Below, piece after piece: positions 1-5,086 of a DNA stretch of 6,093 nt. The notes below the pieces were generated by a model that was given only the letters and a program-made list of their open reading frames with translations, did no database searches and had not been told where the DNA came from. Both the position numbers and the translations under genes were made by a program. Every line of letters starts with the position of its first letter. Position 1 is the stretch's first letter. Source of the DNA: Pseudomonadota bacterium (GTDB lineage: Bacteria > BMS3Abin14); NCBI GenBank assembly GCA_003229755.1, contig QIFJ01000169.1, positions 1-6,093 of the forward strand. The letters run 5' to 3'.

Positions 1-62
1 TTGAGAGGAGGAATGTTATCCTGTTGGTCCAGAACCCGGCTGACACCTCTTCATTTACTTAA
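1..62 (+). CDS. 3' end of an unidentified upstream gene (partial)
   Basis: Reading from base 3, an open frame encodes ERRNVILLVQNPADTSSFT and stops at TAA (60-62). The beta-strand-like hydrophobic run NVILLVQ and the AGG arginine codons resemble genuine coding sequence of this genome. The start lies outside the window and the family cannot be named from 19 residues. It would end 54 nt before the threonine aldolase start, so the two could be co-transcribed. A competing frame from base 1 stays open to 138, but its residues look less protein-like and its only ATG (13) has a Shine-Dalgarno just 1 nt away. Call is tentative. Confidence 0.4.
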   Translation, partial: ERRNVILLVQNPADTSSFT

Positions 63-104
63 CGCCGAAAGAGTTCTCCCGGAACCGGATGTTGCTTGTC
101 TGAT

Positions 105-111
105 AAAGGAG
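105..111 (+). promoter_or_regulatory. Ribosome binding site deciding the ltaE start
   Basis: AAAGGAG with a 5-nt spacer to ATG 117. It favours the 355-residue product over a form starting seven codons earlier at TTG 96. Confidence 0.75.
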
Positions 112-116
112 TTGCC

Positions 117-1184
117 ATGGGGAACGATCAGGTTGTAGACCTGCGGTCAGATACCGTAACCAGACCTACGCCCGAGATGAGAAAGGCTATGGCCCAGGCC
201 GATGTAGGCGACGATGTCTACGGCGAGGACCCTACTGTAAACAGGCTTGAGGAAATGGCGGCTGAAAAACTGGGAATGGAGGCGGCAATACTCATGCCCT
301 CCGGGACAATGGGAAACCAGACTGCCCTTCACATCCAGTGCAGCCCCGGCAGCGAGGTAGTTATGGAGGAGAGGAGCCACATCTCGAATTACGAGATGGC
401 TGCAATGGCTGCGCTTTCCGGTCTCCTTGCCCATCCTATCTGTTCGGATGACGGGATGATGACTGCCGGACAGGTGAGGGGGGCAATCAGGCCCGATATC
501 TATTACATGTCCAGGACCGCACTTATAGTCCTGGAAAACACTCATAATATGGCTGGCGGCAAGGTGATGCCCCTTAATAGAACAAGGGAGATCCTGAGTG
601 TCGCGGAAGAAGCCGGTGTTCCAGCGCATCTTGATGGCGCAAGGATCTTCAACGCGGCCCAAAGCCTGGATATCACAGTAAGAGCTGCTGTATTCGGCTT
701 CGATTCGGTGATGTTCTGCCTGTCAAAAGGGTTAGGTGCTCCTGTGGGCTCTATCCTGGCTGGCGCAAAAGAGTTCATAACGGAGGCAAGAAGGGTTCGA
801 AAGATGTTCGGCGGCGGGATGAGGCAGGCAGGTATCATCGCAGCGGCAGGTATAGTCGCACTGGAAGTGATGGCAGAACGGATAAGCAGTGACCACGAGG
901 CAGCTCGATCGTTGGCTGGCGGCTTTTCTGAGATCAGCGGTATCGATGTCCCGGTTAAGCCGGAGTCGAACATAGTCATGCTCAGGATAAAACCGCAATG
1001 GTTTGAGGAGCAGGTGAAAAAAACCCCACCGGAAAACGGAGATATGTCAGGCGCATTTGTGGATCACTTGCGCAAAGCGAATGTGCTGGCTCTTGCCATT
1101 GACCATGAGCAGGTCAGGATGGTTACCCATTATGATATACCTGATGACGGGATCGAGAGGGCGATTGAGGCGGCGCTTAAGTAA
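117..1184 (+). CDS. ltaE: Low-specificity L-threonine aldolase (PLP-dependent)
   Basis: Cytosolic pyridoxal-phosphate enzyme predicted to cleave L-threonine or L-allo-threonine to glycine and acetaldehyde. The 355-residue product opens with the family signature VVDLRSDTVTRPT and continues with DVGDDVYGEDPTVNRLEE. PSGTMGN (about residues 61-67) matches the phosphate-binding loop. The SHI histidine near 88 is the likely cofactor-stacking residue. HLDGAR (171-176) supplies the Asp that contacts the PLP ring nitrogen, and SKGLG carries the Schiff-base lysine near 204. RMVTH near 334 supplies the carboxylate-binding Arg. Length is typical of the family. The start is the ATG at 117, because AAAGGAG (105-111) sits 5 nt upstream; an in-frame TTG at 96 would place that ribosome site inside the gene. 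Nothing is broken or missing. It may share a transcript with the gene ending at 62. Confidence 0.95.
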   Translation: MGNDQVVDLRSDTVTRPTPEMRKAMAQADVGDDVYGEDPTVNRLEEMAAEKLGMEAAILMPSGTMGNQTALHIQCSPGSEVVMEERSHISNYEMAAMAALSGLLAHPICSDDGMMTAGQVRGAIRPDIYYMSRTALIVLENTHNMAGGKVMPLNRTREILSVAEEAGVPAHLDGARIFNAAQSLDITVRAAVFGFDSVMFCLSKGLGAPVGSILAGAKEFITEARRVRKMFGGGMRQAGIIAAAGIVALEVMAERISSDHEAARSLAGGFSEISGIDVPVKPESNIVMLRIKPQWFEEQVKKTPPENGDMSGAFVDHLRKANVLALAIDHEQVRMVTHYDIPDDGIERAIEAALK

Positions 1185-1249
1185 AGGTTGTTAGTCGATA
1201 GCTTTATGAGTCCATCTCCAAATTAATTAGTGGTTAATTTATTAGAATA

Positions 1250-1319
1250 GGTTCCTGTAAAAGACCCTTCGGCTTCGCAACGCCTTTCTCGTTTCGCTTC
1301 AGGGCCTTTTACAGGAACC
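1250..1319. repeat. Inverted repeat 1: 19-nt arms, 32-nt loop
   Basis: Left arm 1250-1268 (GGTTCCTGTAAAAGACCCT) pairs with 1301-1319, with one mismatch. It lies 65 nt after the ltaE stop. No T-run follows on the + strand, so it is not a classical intrinsic terminator, though it could stall or stabilise the ltaE transcript end. Confidence 0.85.
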
Positions 1320-1337
1320 CTAAATGAATCAATACAT

Positions 1338-1423
1338 ACCAGACTGGGGTTTTGGTGAATCACGAAGCGAAGCTCAAAGGGGGTTGCGAAGGCGAGTGAT
1401 TACACCCAAAAGCCCGGTCTGGT
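1338..1423. repeat. Inverted repeat 2: 26-28 nt imperfect arms, 32-nt loop
   Basis: Left arm 1338-1363 (beginning ACCAGAC and ending ATCAC) is the imperfect reverse complement of 1396-1423. The outer ACCAGAC/GTCTGGT and inner ATCAC/GTGAT are exact. The loop resembles the loop of repeat 1 in inverted orientation, so the two palindromes are probably variants of one unit. Confidence 0.8.
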
Positions 1424-1508
1424 GAATACATTATACCGAAATTTCACCAACTAATTTGAGGATGATCCCTGAAAACAACCAACCAACAACTTGAAATAAG
1501 ACAGAATC

Positions 1509-1538
1509 TTGATTTACAGCCGCTAAAAAGTGTAATCT
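1509..1538 (+). promoter_or_regulatory. Possible sigma-70 promoter for fba
   Basis: TTGATT (1509-1514), an 18-nt spacer and TAATCT (1533-1538) lie about 90 nt before the fba start, just outside the repeat element. The match is moderate and the spacer slightly long. No better candidate was seen in this gap. Confidence 0.35.
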
Positions 1539-1628
1539 GTGTATTATTCACGGAGTGTGATTGCAAGATCCATGTAACAATTTCTAACTCTCCAATTTCC
1601 AGCCCCTGAGAGCTCAAAGGAGATCTTT

Positions 1629-2915
1629 ATGTCAACTGTTTCAGGTAGGGATTTTGAGAAGGCGCTTTCTGTTGGCCGTCCGCCAAACATTGCCAGGCTA
1701 TTTCCCAATTCCAGGGCACTTATCGTCAGTGGAAAGGCTGTTGACAGGGCCATGTTAGCCAGGGGAGGGGTCATGACGATCGCTGCGAACGGCCGCAACC
1801 AGTTCGTCATCAGGGGCGCGCTGAAAGCGGCACAGAGGGCCAACGCTTCCATTATAGTGGAGATCGCCAAGTCCGAGGGGGGCGCTAACGCCTATTGCGC
1901 AATCAACTTCTGGAACCTGGCAAGGATGGTGGATGCCATATCTAACGAACTGGGGATCACGATACCGGTTGCCATCCATGCGGACCACTATGGAATAAAA
2001 GGCGACGAAGATGTGGCAAGGGCAAGAGTGGAAATACCATCAATGTTTGACGCGGGTATAACCTCCATAGCTATAGACGCCTCTCACCTGCCGGACGACC
2101 TGAACCTGTTGGCCAATATAGCCTTAGCAGGTTACGTGCCTTCGTGGGCAGGTCTTGAGACGGAAGTCGGAGAGATAAAGGGCAAGGAAGGGCTTTCCAC
2201 CGTGGAAGAGGCTCTCTTCCTCATAAAGGGCTTGAATGCCCATGATATCTTCCCTGACTGGATAGCCCTAAACAACGGCACGACACACGGGATAGAAGAA
2301 TCGGACGCTGGTATCCAGATAGACCTGACAACACAAATTCACAGCTCCCTGGAGCCGTACAGGATCTCCGGGGCGCAGCACGGGACCTCGGGAAACAGCA
2401 GCGAGCGGTTGCGAAAGATCGCCTCCGAAACGAAAACTACGAAGGCGAACGTTGCTACCGCACTCCAGATGCTTACCTGGGGGGTTAAGGTCAACGACTA
2501 TGGTAACGCCATCCTCGACGAGAACGGGGAGTTCGCAAAAGTATCGGATAACGGTGTTACCGACGAGCTCTGGGAAGAGATGGTCGCCTACGCGGCGGAC
2601 AAAGGTCTTAAGGGCGGCGACTACAAGAAGCTGAACCTGCTTTTCGAAAATCACCTGCTGAGCCTGTCAGAGGAGATCAGAACCAGGATGGCTGGAGCGG
2701 TAGAGGATTTTATATTTGAGCTGCTCACAAACGTGTTCAACGCGGGTGATACAGCTCCCCTGGCGGTGGATGCCATCCTTTCAACGGGATCCTTCGACCT
2801 TGGACCCAAGGTCGGAAGGATAGAGGATCCTGTCCAATGGACAGAAGAGAAGATCGCCGCCAAAGCCGCTGCCATTGATTCAGACAAGGGGCCGGAGGGT
2901 GACTTTGACGATTGA
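1629..2915 (+). CDS. fba: Class II fructose-bisphosphate aldolase, long form
   Basis: Predicted zinc-dependent cytosolic aldolase of glycolysis and gluconeogenesis that interconverts fructose 1,6-bisphosphate with dihydroxyacetone phosphate and glyceraldehyde 3-phosphate. The expected active-site residues appear in order in a (beta/alpha)8 pattern. HADHYG gives the catalytic Asp (about 119) and zinc-ligand His (120). DASHLPDD follows at 150. LETEVGEIKG near 176 gives the acidic ligand. NNGTTHG gives His 220, and SGAQHGTSG gives His 251 with the phosphate loop. At 428 residues it is longer than the E. coli enzyme (359), with extra sequence after the barrel, and several loops differ from textbook versions (TTHG, HGTSG). 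A tagatose-bisphosphate aldolase role cannot be excluded. AAAGGAGA (1616-1623) lies 5 nt before the ATG. The stop TGA (2913-2915) falls inside the left end of duplicated block A and is followed at once by TAG. Confidence 0.88.
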   Translation: MSTVSGRDFEKALSVGRPPNIARLFPNSRALIVSGKAVDRAMLARGGVMTIAANGRNQFVIRGALKAAQRANASIIVEIAKSEGGANAYCAINFWNLARMVDAISNELGITIPVAIHADHYGIKGDEDVARARVEIPSMFDAGITSIAIDASHLPDDLNLLANIALAGYVPSWAGLETEVGEIKGKEGLSTVEEALFLIKGLNAHDIFPDWIALNNGTTHGIEESDAGIQIDLTTQIHSSLEPYRISGAQHGTSGNSSERLRKIASETKTTKANVATALQMLTWGVKVNDYGNAILDENGEFAKVSDNGVTDELWEEMVAYAADKGLKGGDYKKLNLLFENHLLSLSEEIRTRMAGAVEDFIFELLTNVFNAGDTAPLAVDAILSTGSFDLGPKVGRIEDPVQWTEEKIAAKAAAIDSDKGPEGDFDD

Positions 2916-2946
2916 TAGTCATAACGGCAGGTCCTGGAAAATAAAT

Positions 2947-2999
2947 GAGACAGATACGGACAGCTGATTCAGTTACCTGAATACCACCGTATCTGCCTC
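2947..2999 (-). terminator. Compound hairpin terminator after the Cys-peptide gene
   Basis: GAGACAGATACGG (2947-2959) pairs with CCGTATCTGCCTC (2987-2999) over 13 positions. The one non-Watson-Crick position is a G.U pair in the minus-strand RNA but an A/C mismatch in the plus-strand RNA, which supports a minus-strand role. An inner hairpin, ATTCAG-TTAC-CTGAAT, occupies 2967-2982. On the minus strand the stem is followed by ATTTATTTTCC. The run of T is not pure, so termination may be partial. Confidence 0.65.
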
Positions 3000-3008
3000 G
3001 AGTTTGGC

Positions 3009-3022
3009 CGCTGAGGGCAGCG
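3009..3022 (-). other. Degenerate SECIS-position hairpin in the Cys copy
   Basis: CGCTG-CCCT-CAGCG on the minus strand forms a 5-bp stem directly after the peptide stop, at the place where the TGA copy has its SECIS candidate. The loop is CCCT rather than GGTC. A structure kept in position but without the SelB-type loop fits a Cys codon that needs no recoding. Confidence 0.5.
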
Positions 3023-3145
3023 TCAGGATTTACAACCGTTACACTTGCGGCAAGCTTTGACGGGCGTATCCCTGAGGGCACTTTTCTGCTCTGTCCAGAA
3101 GTCAACTTCCCGTTTACGCGCTTTCCTGGTAATTGCTTTTTTCAC
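3023..3145 (-). CDS. 40-residue CxxCxxC peptide, Cys paralogue of the Sec peptide
   Basis: A small gene starting at GTG 3145 and stopping at TGA (3023-3025). The product begins MKKAITRKARKRE, a Lys/Arg-rich N-terminal part, has FW at 16-17, continues with SALRDTPVKA and ends ACRKCNGCKS, with Cys at 32, 35 and 38. The start is set by AAGGAGGTGA (complement of 3152-3161) just upstream and by gapless alignment with the copy at 5087-5209, which shares 31 of 40 residues. About ten synonymous differences between the copies indicate selection on the protein. There is no signal peptide or membrane segment. The basic leader plus short Cys-rich tail resembles precursors modified by radical SAM/SPASM enzymes such as the one at 3921-4985. 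Function is inferred; it could instead be a small metal-binding or redox peptide. Confidence 0.82.
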   Translation of the reverse strand: MKKAITRKARKREVDFWTEQKSALRDTPVKACRKCNGCKS

Positions 3146-3151
3146 CTGGGT

Positions 3152-3161
3152 TCACCTCCTT
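3152..3161 (-). promoter_or_regulatory. Very strong Shine-Dalgarno of the Cys-peptide gene
   Basis: AAGGAGGTGA on the minus strand is a near-complete complement of the 16S rRNA 3' end, 6 nt before the GTG start. The same sequence occurs at the same place in the other copy (5216-5225), implying high translation of both peptides. Confidence 0.85.
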
Positions 3162-3245
3162 TCCGTTCAAGATAAACGATAGCGGTTGATGACTTTTACG
3201 ACCCTGTCAAGGATGTGTATCGATGGCGGGGATGCTCTAGTAATA

Positions 3246-3273
3246 ATTTTATCGCTAAATGGTCTTCTGTCAA
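3246..3273 (-). promoter_or_regulatory. Sigma-70 promoter of the Cys-peptide gene
   Basis: On the minus strand TTGACA (complement of 3268-3273), a 16-nt spacer and TAAAAT (complement of 3246-3251). The arrangement is repeated in the other block as TTGACA-N16-TAGAAT. It predicts a leader of about 90 nt before the GTG. Confidence 0.75.
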
Positions 3274-3303
3274 TCTTATTTGGAGGTGAACCCTTTTTAG
3301 AAA

Positions 3304-3323
3304 TTCCCAATAGACATTAGGAA
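3304..3323. promoter_or_regulatory. Candidate operator upstream of yceI
   Basis: TTCCCAATAGACATTAGGAA is a 20-bp imperfect palindrome (8-nt half-sites, one mismatch, 4-bp centre) 63 nt before the yceI start, between the divergent peptide promoter and yceI. Its size and symmetry suit a dimeric repressor. I cannot assign it to a regulator family. Confidence 0.3.
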
Positions 3324-3386
3324 ATGCTGAGCTACCTTAGTATTAGGGAGTAAAAACAGGAACTGACAGCAGAAGGGAGGATTATC

Positions 3387-3914
3387 ATGGCAAAGTGGAA
3401 TATTGATCCGGCGCATTCGGGAGCAGGATTTGCCGTACGACACTTCATGCTCAGCAACGTTAAAGGCCTGTTCCAGGATGTCAGGGGTACATTTAATTAC
3501 GATCCTGACGATCCGTCCAGTATGAAGATCGACGCTGTTATTAGTACTTCATCCATCTCCACCGGCATCAAGGATCGGGACGATCATCTCCAGAGCGGTG
3601 ATTTCCTGGATGTGGCAAATTTCCCGGAGATGGCGTTCGTTAGTACAGATGCTGACCTTTCCGACGGCAGCGGGTATGTATCTGGTGATCTGACGATAAG
3701 AGGGATCAGTAAGCCGGTTACGTTTGATGTAGCTTATTTCGGCCCAATGGTCGACCCTTTCGAGAGTAAGACGCACATAGGCTTCACGGCGACAGCAACG
3801 ATCAACCGGGAGGATTACGGCATGATCTGGAACGCTGAGCTCGAAGGCGGTGGAGTTGTTATCGGTAGTAAAGTACAGATTACGCTGGATGTTGAAGCAG
3901 TCAAAGAGGAGTAA
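3387..3914 (+). CDS. YceI-family lipid-binding-fold protein
   Basis: YceI-family proteins adopt a lipocalin-like beta barrel that binds a polyisoprenoid or similar apolar ligand; physiological roles are mostly unknown and often linked to stress. The 175-residue product shows family features in order: WNIDPAHSGAGFAVRHFMLSN (4-24), VRGTF near 32-36, the DRDDHLQSGDFLDVANFPEM motif (63-82), GDLTIRGISKPVTFDV (100-115), and a C-terminal region with INREDYGMIWN and GGVVIGSKVQITLDVEA. There is no signal peptide, so this member is probably cytoplasmic, unlike periplasmic E. coli YceI. AAGGGAGG (3373-3380) lies 6 nt before the ATG. It is divergent from the Cys peptide and ends 6 nt from the stop of the maturase, which converges on it. 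Confidence 0.9.
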   Translation: MAKWNIDPAHSGAGFAVRHFMLSNVKGLFQDVRGTFNYDPDDPSSMKIDAVISTSSISTGIKDRDDHLQSGDFLDVANFPEMAFVSTDADLSDGSGYVSGDLTIRGISKPVTFDVAYFGPMVDPFESKTHIGFTATATINREDYGMIWNAELEGGGVVIGSKVQITLDVEAVKEE

Positions 3915-3920
3915 CTTCCA

Positions 3921-4985
3921 CTAATCCCCAGAGGACTCGGGAAAAGAATGGAAGCACTGGGGGTCGTCAGCGAGGTAGTCACCCTCACCGGCCAGGAGTG
4001 TGTTCGCGTAAGCGATGGCCCTGCATCCTCTGCAGGAAGCCCATATTGCGCAAGTGCCGCACTTTCCCGGGTATAAGCTCTTGTCCCTGAGATCCTGAAG
4101 AACCGGTGAGGTAGCCCATATTTCCCGGAAGGAATCTGCAAGGATATTTCCTAAAGGAACGTCCAGCCTCCTGCATGGAAGGATTGTGCCGTCAGGCATA
4201 AAGGTTATTCCAGAAAGACCTGCCGAGCATCCTCCTACGGGTACTTTCCCCGTAGCTCCTGTTGCCTCCGGAAAAAGGAGGCATGAAGCTACCGGATCTC
4301 CGGTCACTATCCTCATGTTTTCAAATTTCAGTTTCGAAATTTCCTCGTACAGCTCGTGAACCTCCCGGGTTGTGAGCATGTTCTGGGACAGCTTCTCTCC
4401 TGAACCGTAGGGTACTATCCGGGAAAAGCCAAACCGATGAACCCCCATATTAGAGGCGATATCAGCCATTTGCATGAAATGTCCAGCGTTAAGGGTAGAT
4501 AATGTCATATTAAGGGCAACAGAATGACCAGCCGCCAATAGAGCTTTGACGCCTTTCATCGCTTCGGTGTAGCTTCCTTTTCCCCTGATGCTGTCGTGCA
4601 CTTCTTCGGGTCCCTCGATGCTCACCTGCACACCAGCAATCCCAACATCACTCAGCTCTTCGGCCCTGCCGTTATCAACCTGTGTGCCGTTGGTGAGCAG
4701 ATAAATATCGAAACCCCTGTTCTTAATATGTCTGAGAATATCCATCAGATCGTCGCGGTAGAATGGCTCTCCGCCGGTTACGTTGGCGCTCCTGTCAAAC
4801 TCGATCCCGTAGGAGTCACTCCATACATCAAGTGTGCTGGCCACCTCATCCACCGACTCGACGATCTGCTCGAAGGTCATCTCCGCGCTGTTCGTCCCGT
4901 CCTGGTAACAGTGTTCGCACCTCAAATTGCATCGGGAGGTTACGTGTATCTGAAGGAAAAAGTCGTGAGCTTGCTTGATAGTCAT
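3921..4985 (-). CDS. Radical SAM/SPASM protein, putative maturase of the adjacent peptide
   Basis: A 354-residue radical S-adenosylmethionine enzyme. SRCNLRCEHCYQ holds the CxxxCxxC cluster motif (Cys 19, 23, 26). VTGGEPF (69-75), LLTNGT (96-101) and VSIEG (121-125) are the usual SAM-barrel motifs. The C-terminal SPASM domain for auxiliary Fe-S clusters has Cys 253, G266-x4-Cys 271, then CGTC-x5-CRGC (309-321) and Cys 344. The GCRAIAYA...GDYLADDPQC stretch resembles AhbD/NirJ-like and peptide-maturing SPASM proteins. There is no N-terminal PqqD-like recognition domain, since the barrel starts almost at residue 8. The only in-frame start is ATG 4985; its upstream CCCGGACGTTTTTTT lacks a good SD. 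It lies 101 nt downstream of the TGA-containing peptide on the same strand, behind a terminator-like hairpin. Peptide modification is inferred from adjacency and architecture; the exact reaction is unknown. Confidence 0.88.
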   Translation of the reverse strand: MTIKQAHDFFLQIHVTSRCNLRCEHCYQDGTNSAEMTFEQIVESVDEVASTLDVWSDSYGIEFDRSANVTGGEPFYRDDLMDILRHIKNRGFDIYLLTNGTQVDNGRAEELSDVGIAGVQVSIEGPEEVHDSIRGKGSYTEAMKGVKALLAAGHSVALNMTLSTLNAGHFMQMADIASNMGVHRFGFSRIVPYGSGEKLSQNMLTTREVHELYEEISKLKFENMRIVTGDPVASCLLFPEATGATGKVPVGGCSAGLSGITFMPDGTILPCRRLDVPLGNILADSFREIWATSPVLQDLRDKSLYPGKCGTCAIWASCRGCRAIAYANTLLAGEGDYLADDPQCFHSFPESSGD

Positions 4986-5010
4986 AAAAAAACGTCCGGG
5001 ATAAATAAAT

Positions 5011-5062
5011 GAGGCAGATACGAACGACGGAACCTGTAATTACTTGTCGCCGTATCTGCCTC
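5011..5062 (-). terminator. Terminator-like or attenuator hairpin between Sec peptide and maturase
   Basis: GAGGCAGATACG (5011-5022) pairs perfectly with CGTATCTGCCTC (5051-5062), with an inner CGAC/GTCG pairing (5025-5028 with 5046-5049). On the minus strand it is followed by ATTTATTTATCC, then a T7 run at the maturase ATG. Being intergenic within an apparent operon, it more likely lowers maturase transcription relative to the peptide, or protects the peptide mRNA end, than fully stops it. Confidence 0.6.
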
Positions 5063-5069
5063 GAGCTTG

Positions 5070-5085
5070 GCTGCCGACCGGCAGC
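5070..5085 (-). promoter_or_regulatory. Candidate bacterial SECIS element
   Basis: On the minus strand GCTGCC-GGTC-GGCAGC forms a perfect 6-bp GC-rich stem with a GGUC loop. It begins 10 nt after the second in-frame TGA (5096-5098) and 19 nt after the first (5105-5107). In E. coli fdhF the minimal SelB-binding hairpin begins 11 nt after the UGA and presents GGUC within its loop, so spacing and loop agree well. It lacks the bulged U of the fdhF hairpin. The Cys copy has CCCT in the loop at the same site. Confidence 0.7.
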
Positions 5086-5086
5086 G

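Larger units (their letters stand above)
1214..1494. repeat. Composite palindromic repeat element filling the ltaE-fba gap
   Basis: The 444-nt gap after ltaE has no convincing gene. It holds two long inverted repeats (1250-1319 and 1338-1423). Their 32-nt centres (1269-1300 and 1364-1395) are related to each other by inversion, with 25 of 32 positions identical and the shared word TTGCGAAG. The outer flanks also mirror each other loosely: CAAATTAATTAGTGG near 1219-1233 against the reverse complement of CCAACTAATTTG near 1447-1458. The right flank (CAACCAACAACTTGA 1480-1494, ACCGAAAT 1435-1442) recurs inverted at 6030-6093. The whole looks like a non-coding dispersed repeat of REP/MITE type. 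No transposase, terminal duplication or CRISPR pattern is visible. Part of it probably also terminates ltaE transcription. Confidence 0.65.
2912..3281 (-). repeat. Duplicated block A (Cys-peptide copy)
   Basis: This block aligns along its length with 4975-5359. Shared parts, read on the minus strand, are the promoter, parts of the leader (TCGATAC, TCGTAAAA, ATCGTTTAT), the strong SD, the 40-codon peptide, the compound hairpin with ATTTATTT after it, and finally ATGACTATCAA, the first codons of the maturase at 4985. The left junction is TTGATAGTCATAA, identical at 2912-2924 and 4975-4987. Similarity fades past about 3281 and 5359. Divergence outside the peptide core is considerable, so the duplication is not recent. 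Confidence 0.85.

Noticed and set aside
96..116. TTG start of threonine aldolase at 96
   Set aside because: The Shine-Dalgarno AAAGGAG at 105-111 lies inside that extension and is well placed for ATG 117.
13..138. 41-codon ORF starting ATG 13 and overlapping ltaE
   Set aside because: The GAGGAGG before it is only 1 nt from the ATG, the composition is not protein-like, and it overlaps the start of a certain gene. Frame 3 gives a better upstream tail.
1250..1423. CRISPR array or classical insertion sequence in the ltaE-fba gap
   Set aside because: There are no regularly spaced direct repeats, no transposase frame and no visible target duplication; only palindromes.
2737..3105. Minus-strand ORF of 122 codons across the fba end and block A
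   Set aside because: It runs antisense to the fba C-terminus, then out of frame through the conserved hairpin and the Cys peptide. The conserved frame is that of the 40-residue peptide.
3149..3293. 12-nt perfect inverted repeat GGGTTCACCTCC (3149-3160) and GGAGGTGAACCC (3282-3293)
   Set aside because: The second arm lies upstream of the minus-strand promoter, so it would not be in the peptide mRNA to mask its SD. It is not present in block B. Probably coincidental.
4596..5012. Plus-strand ORF of 138 codons opposite the radical SAM gene
   Set aside because: It lies antisense to the conserved N-terminal half of the maturase, including the CxxxCxxC motif, and resembles no known family. It is a shadow frame.
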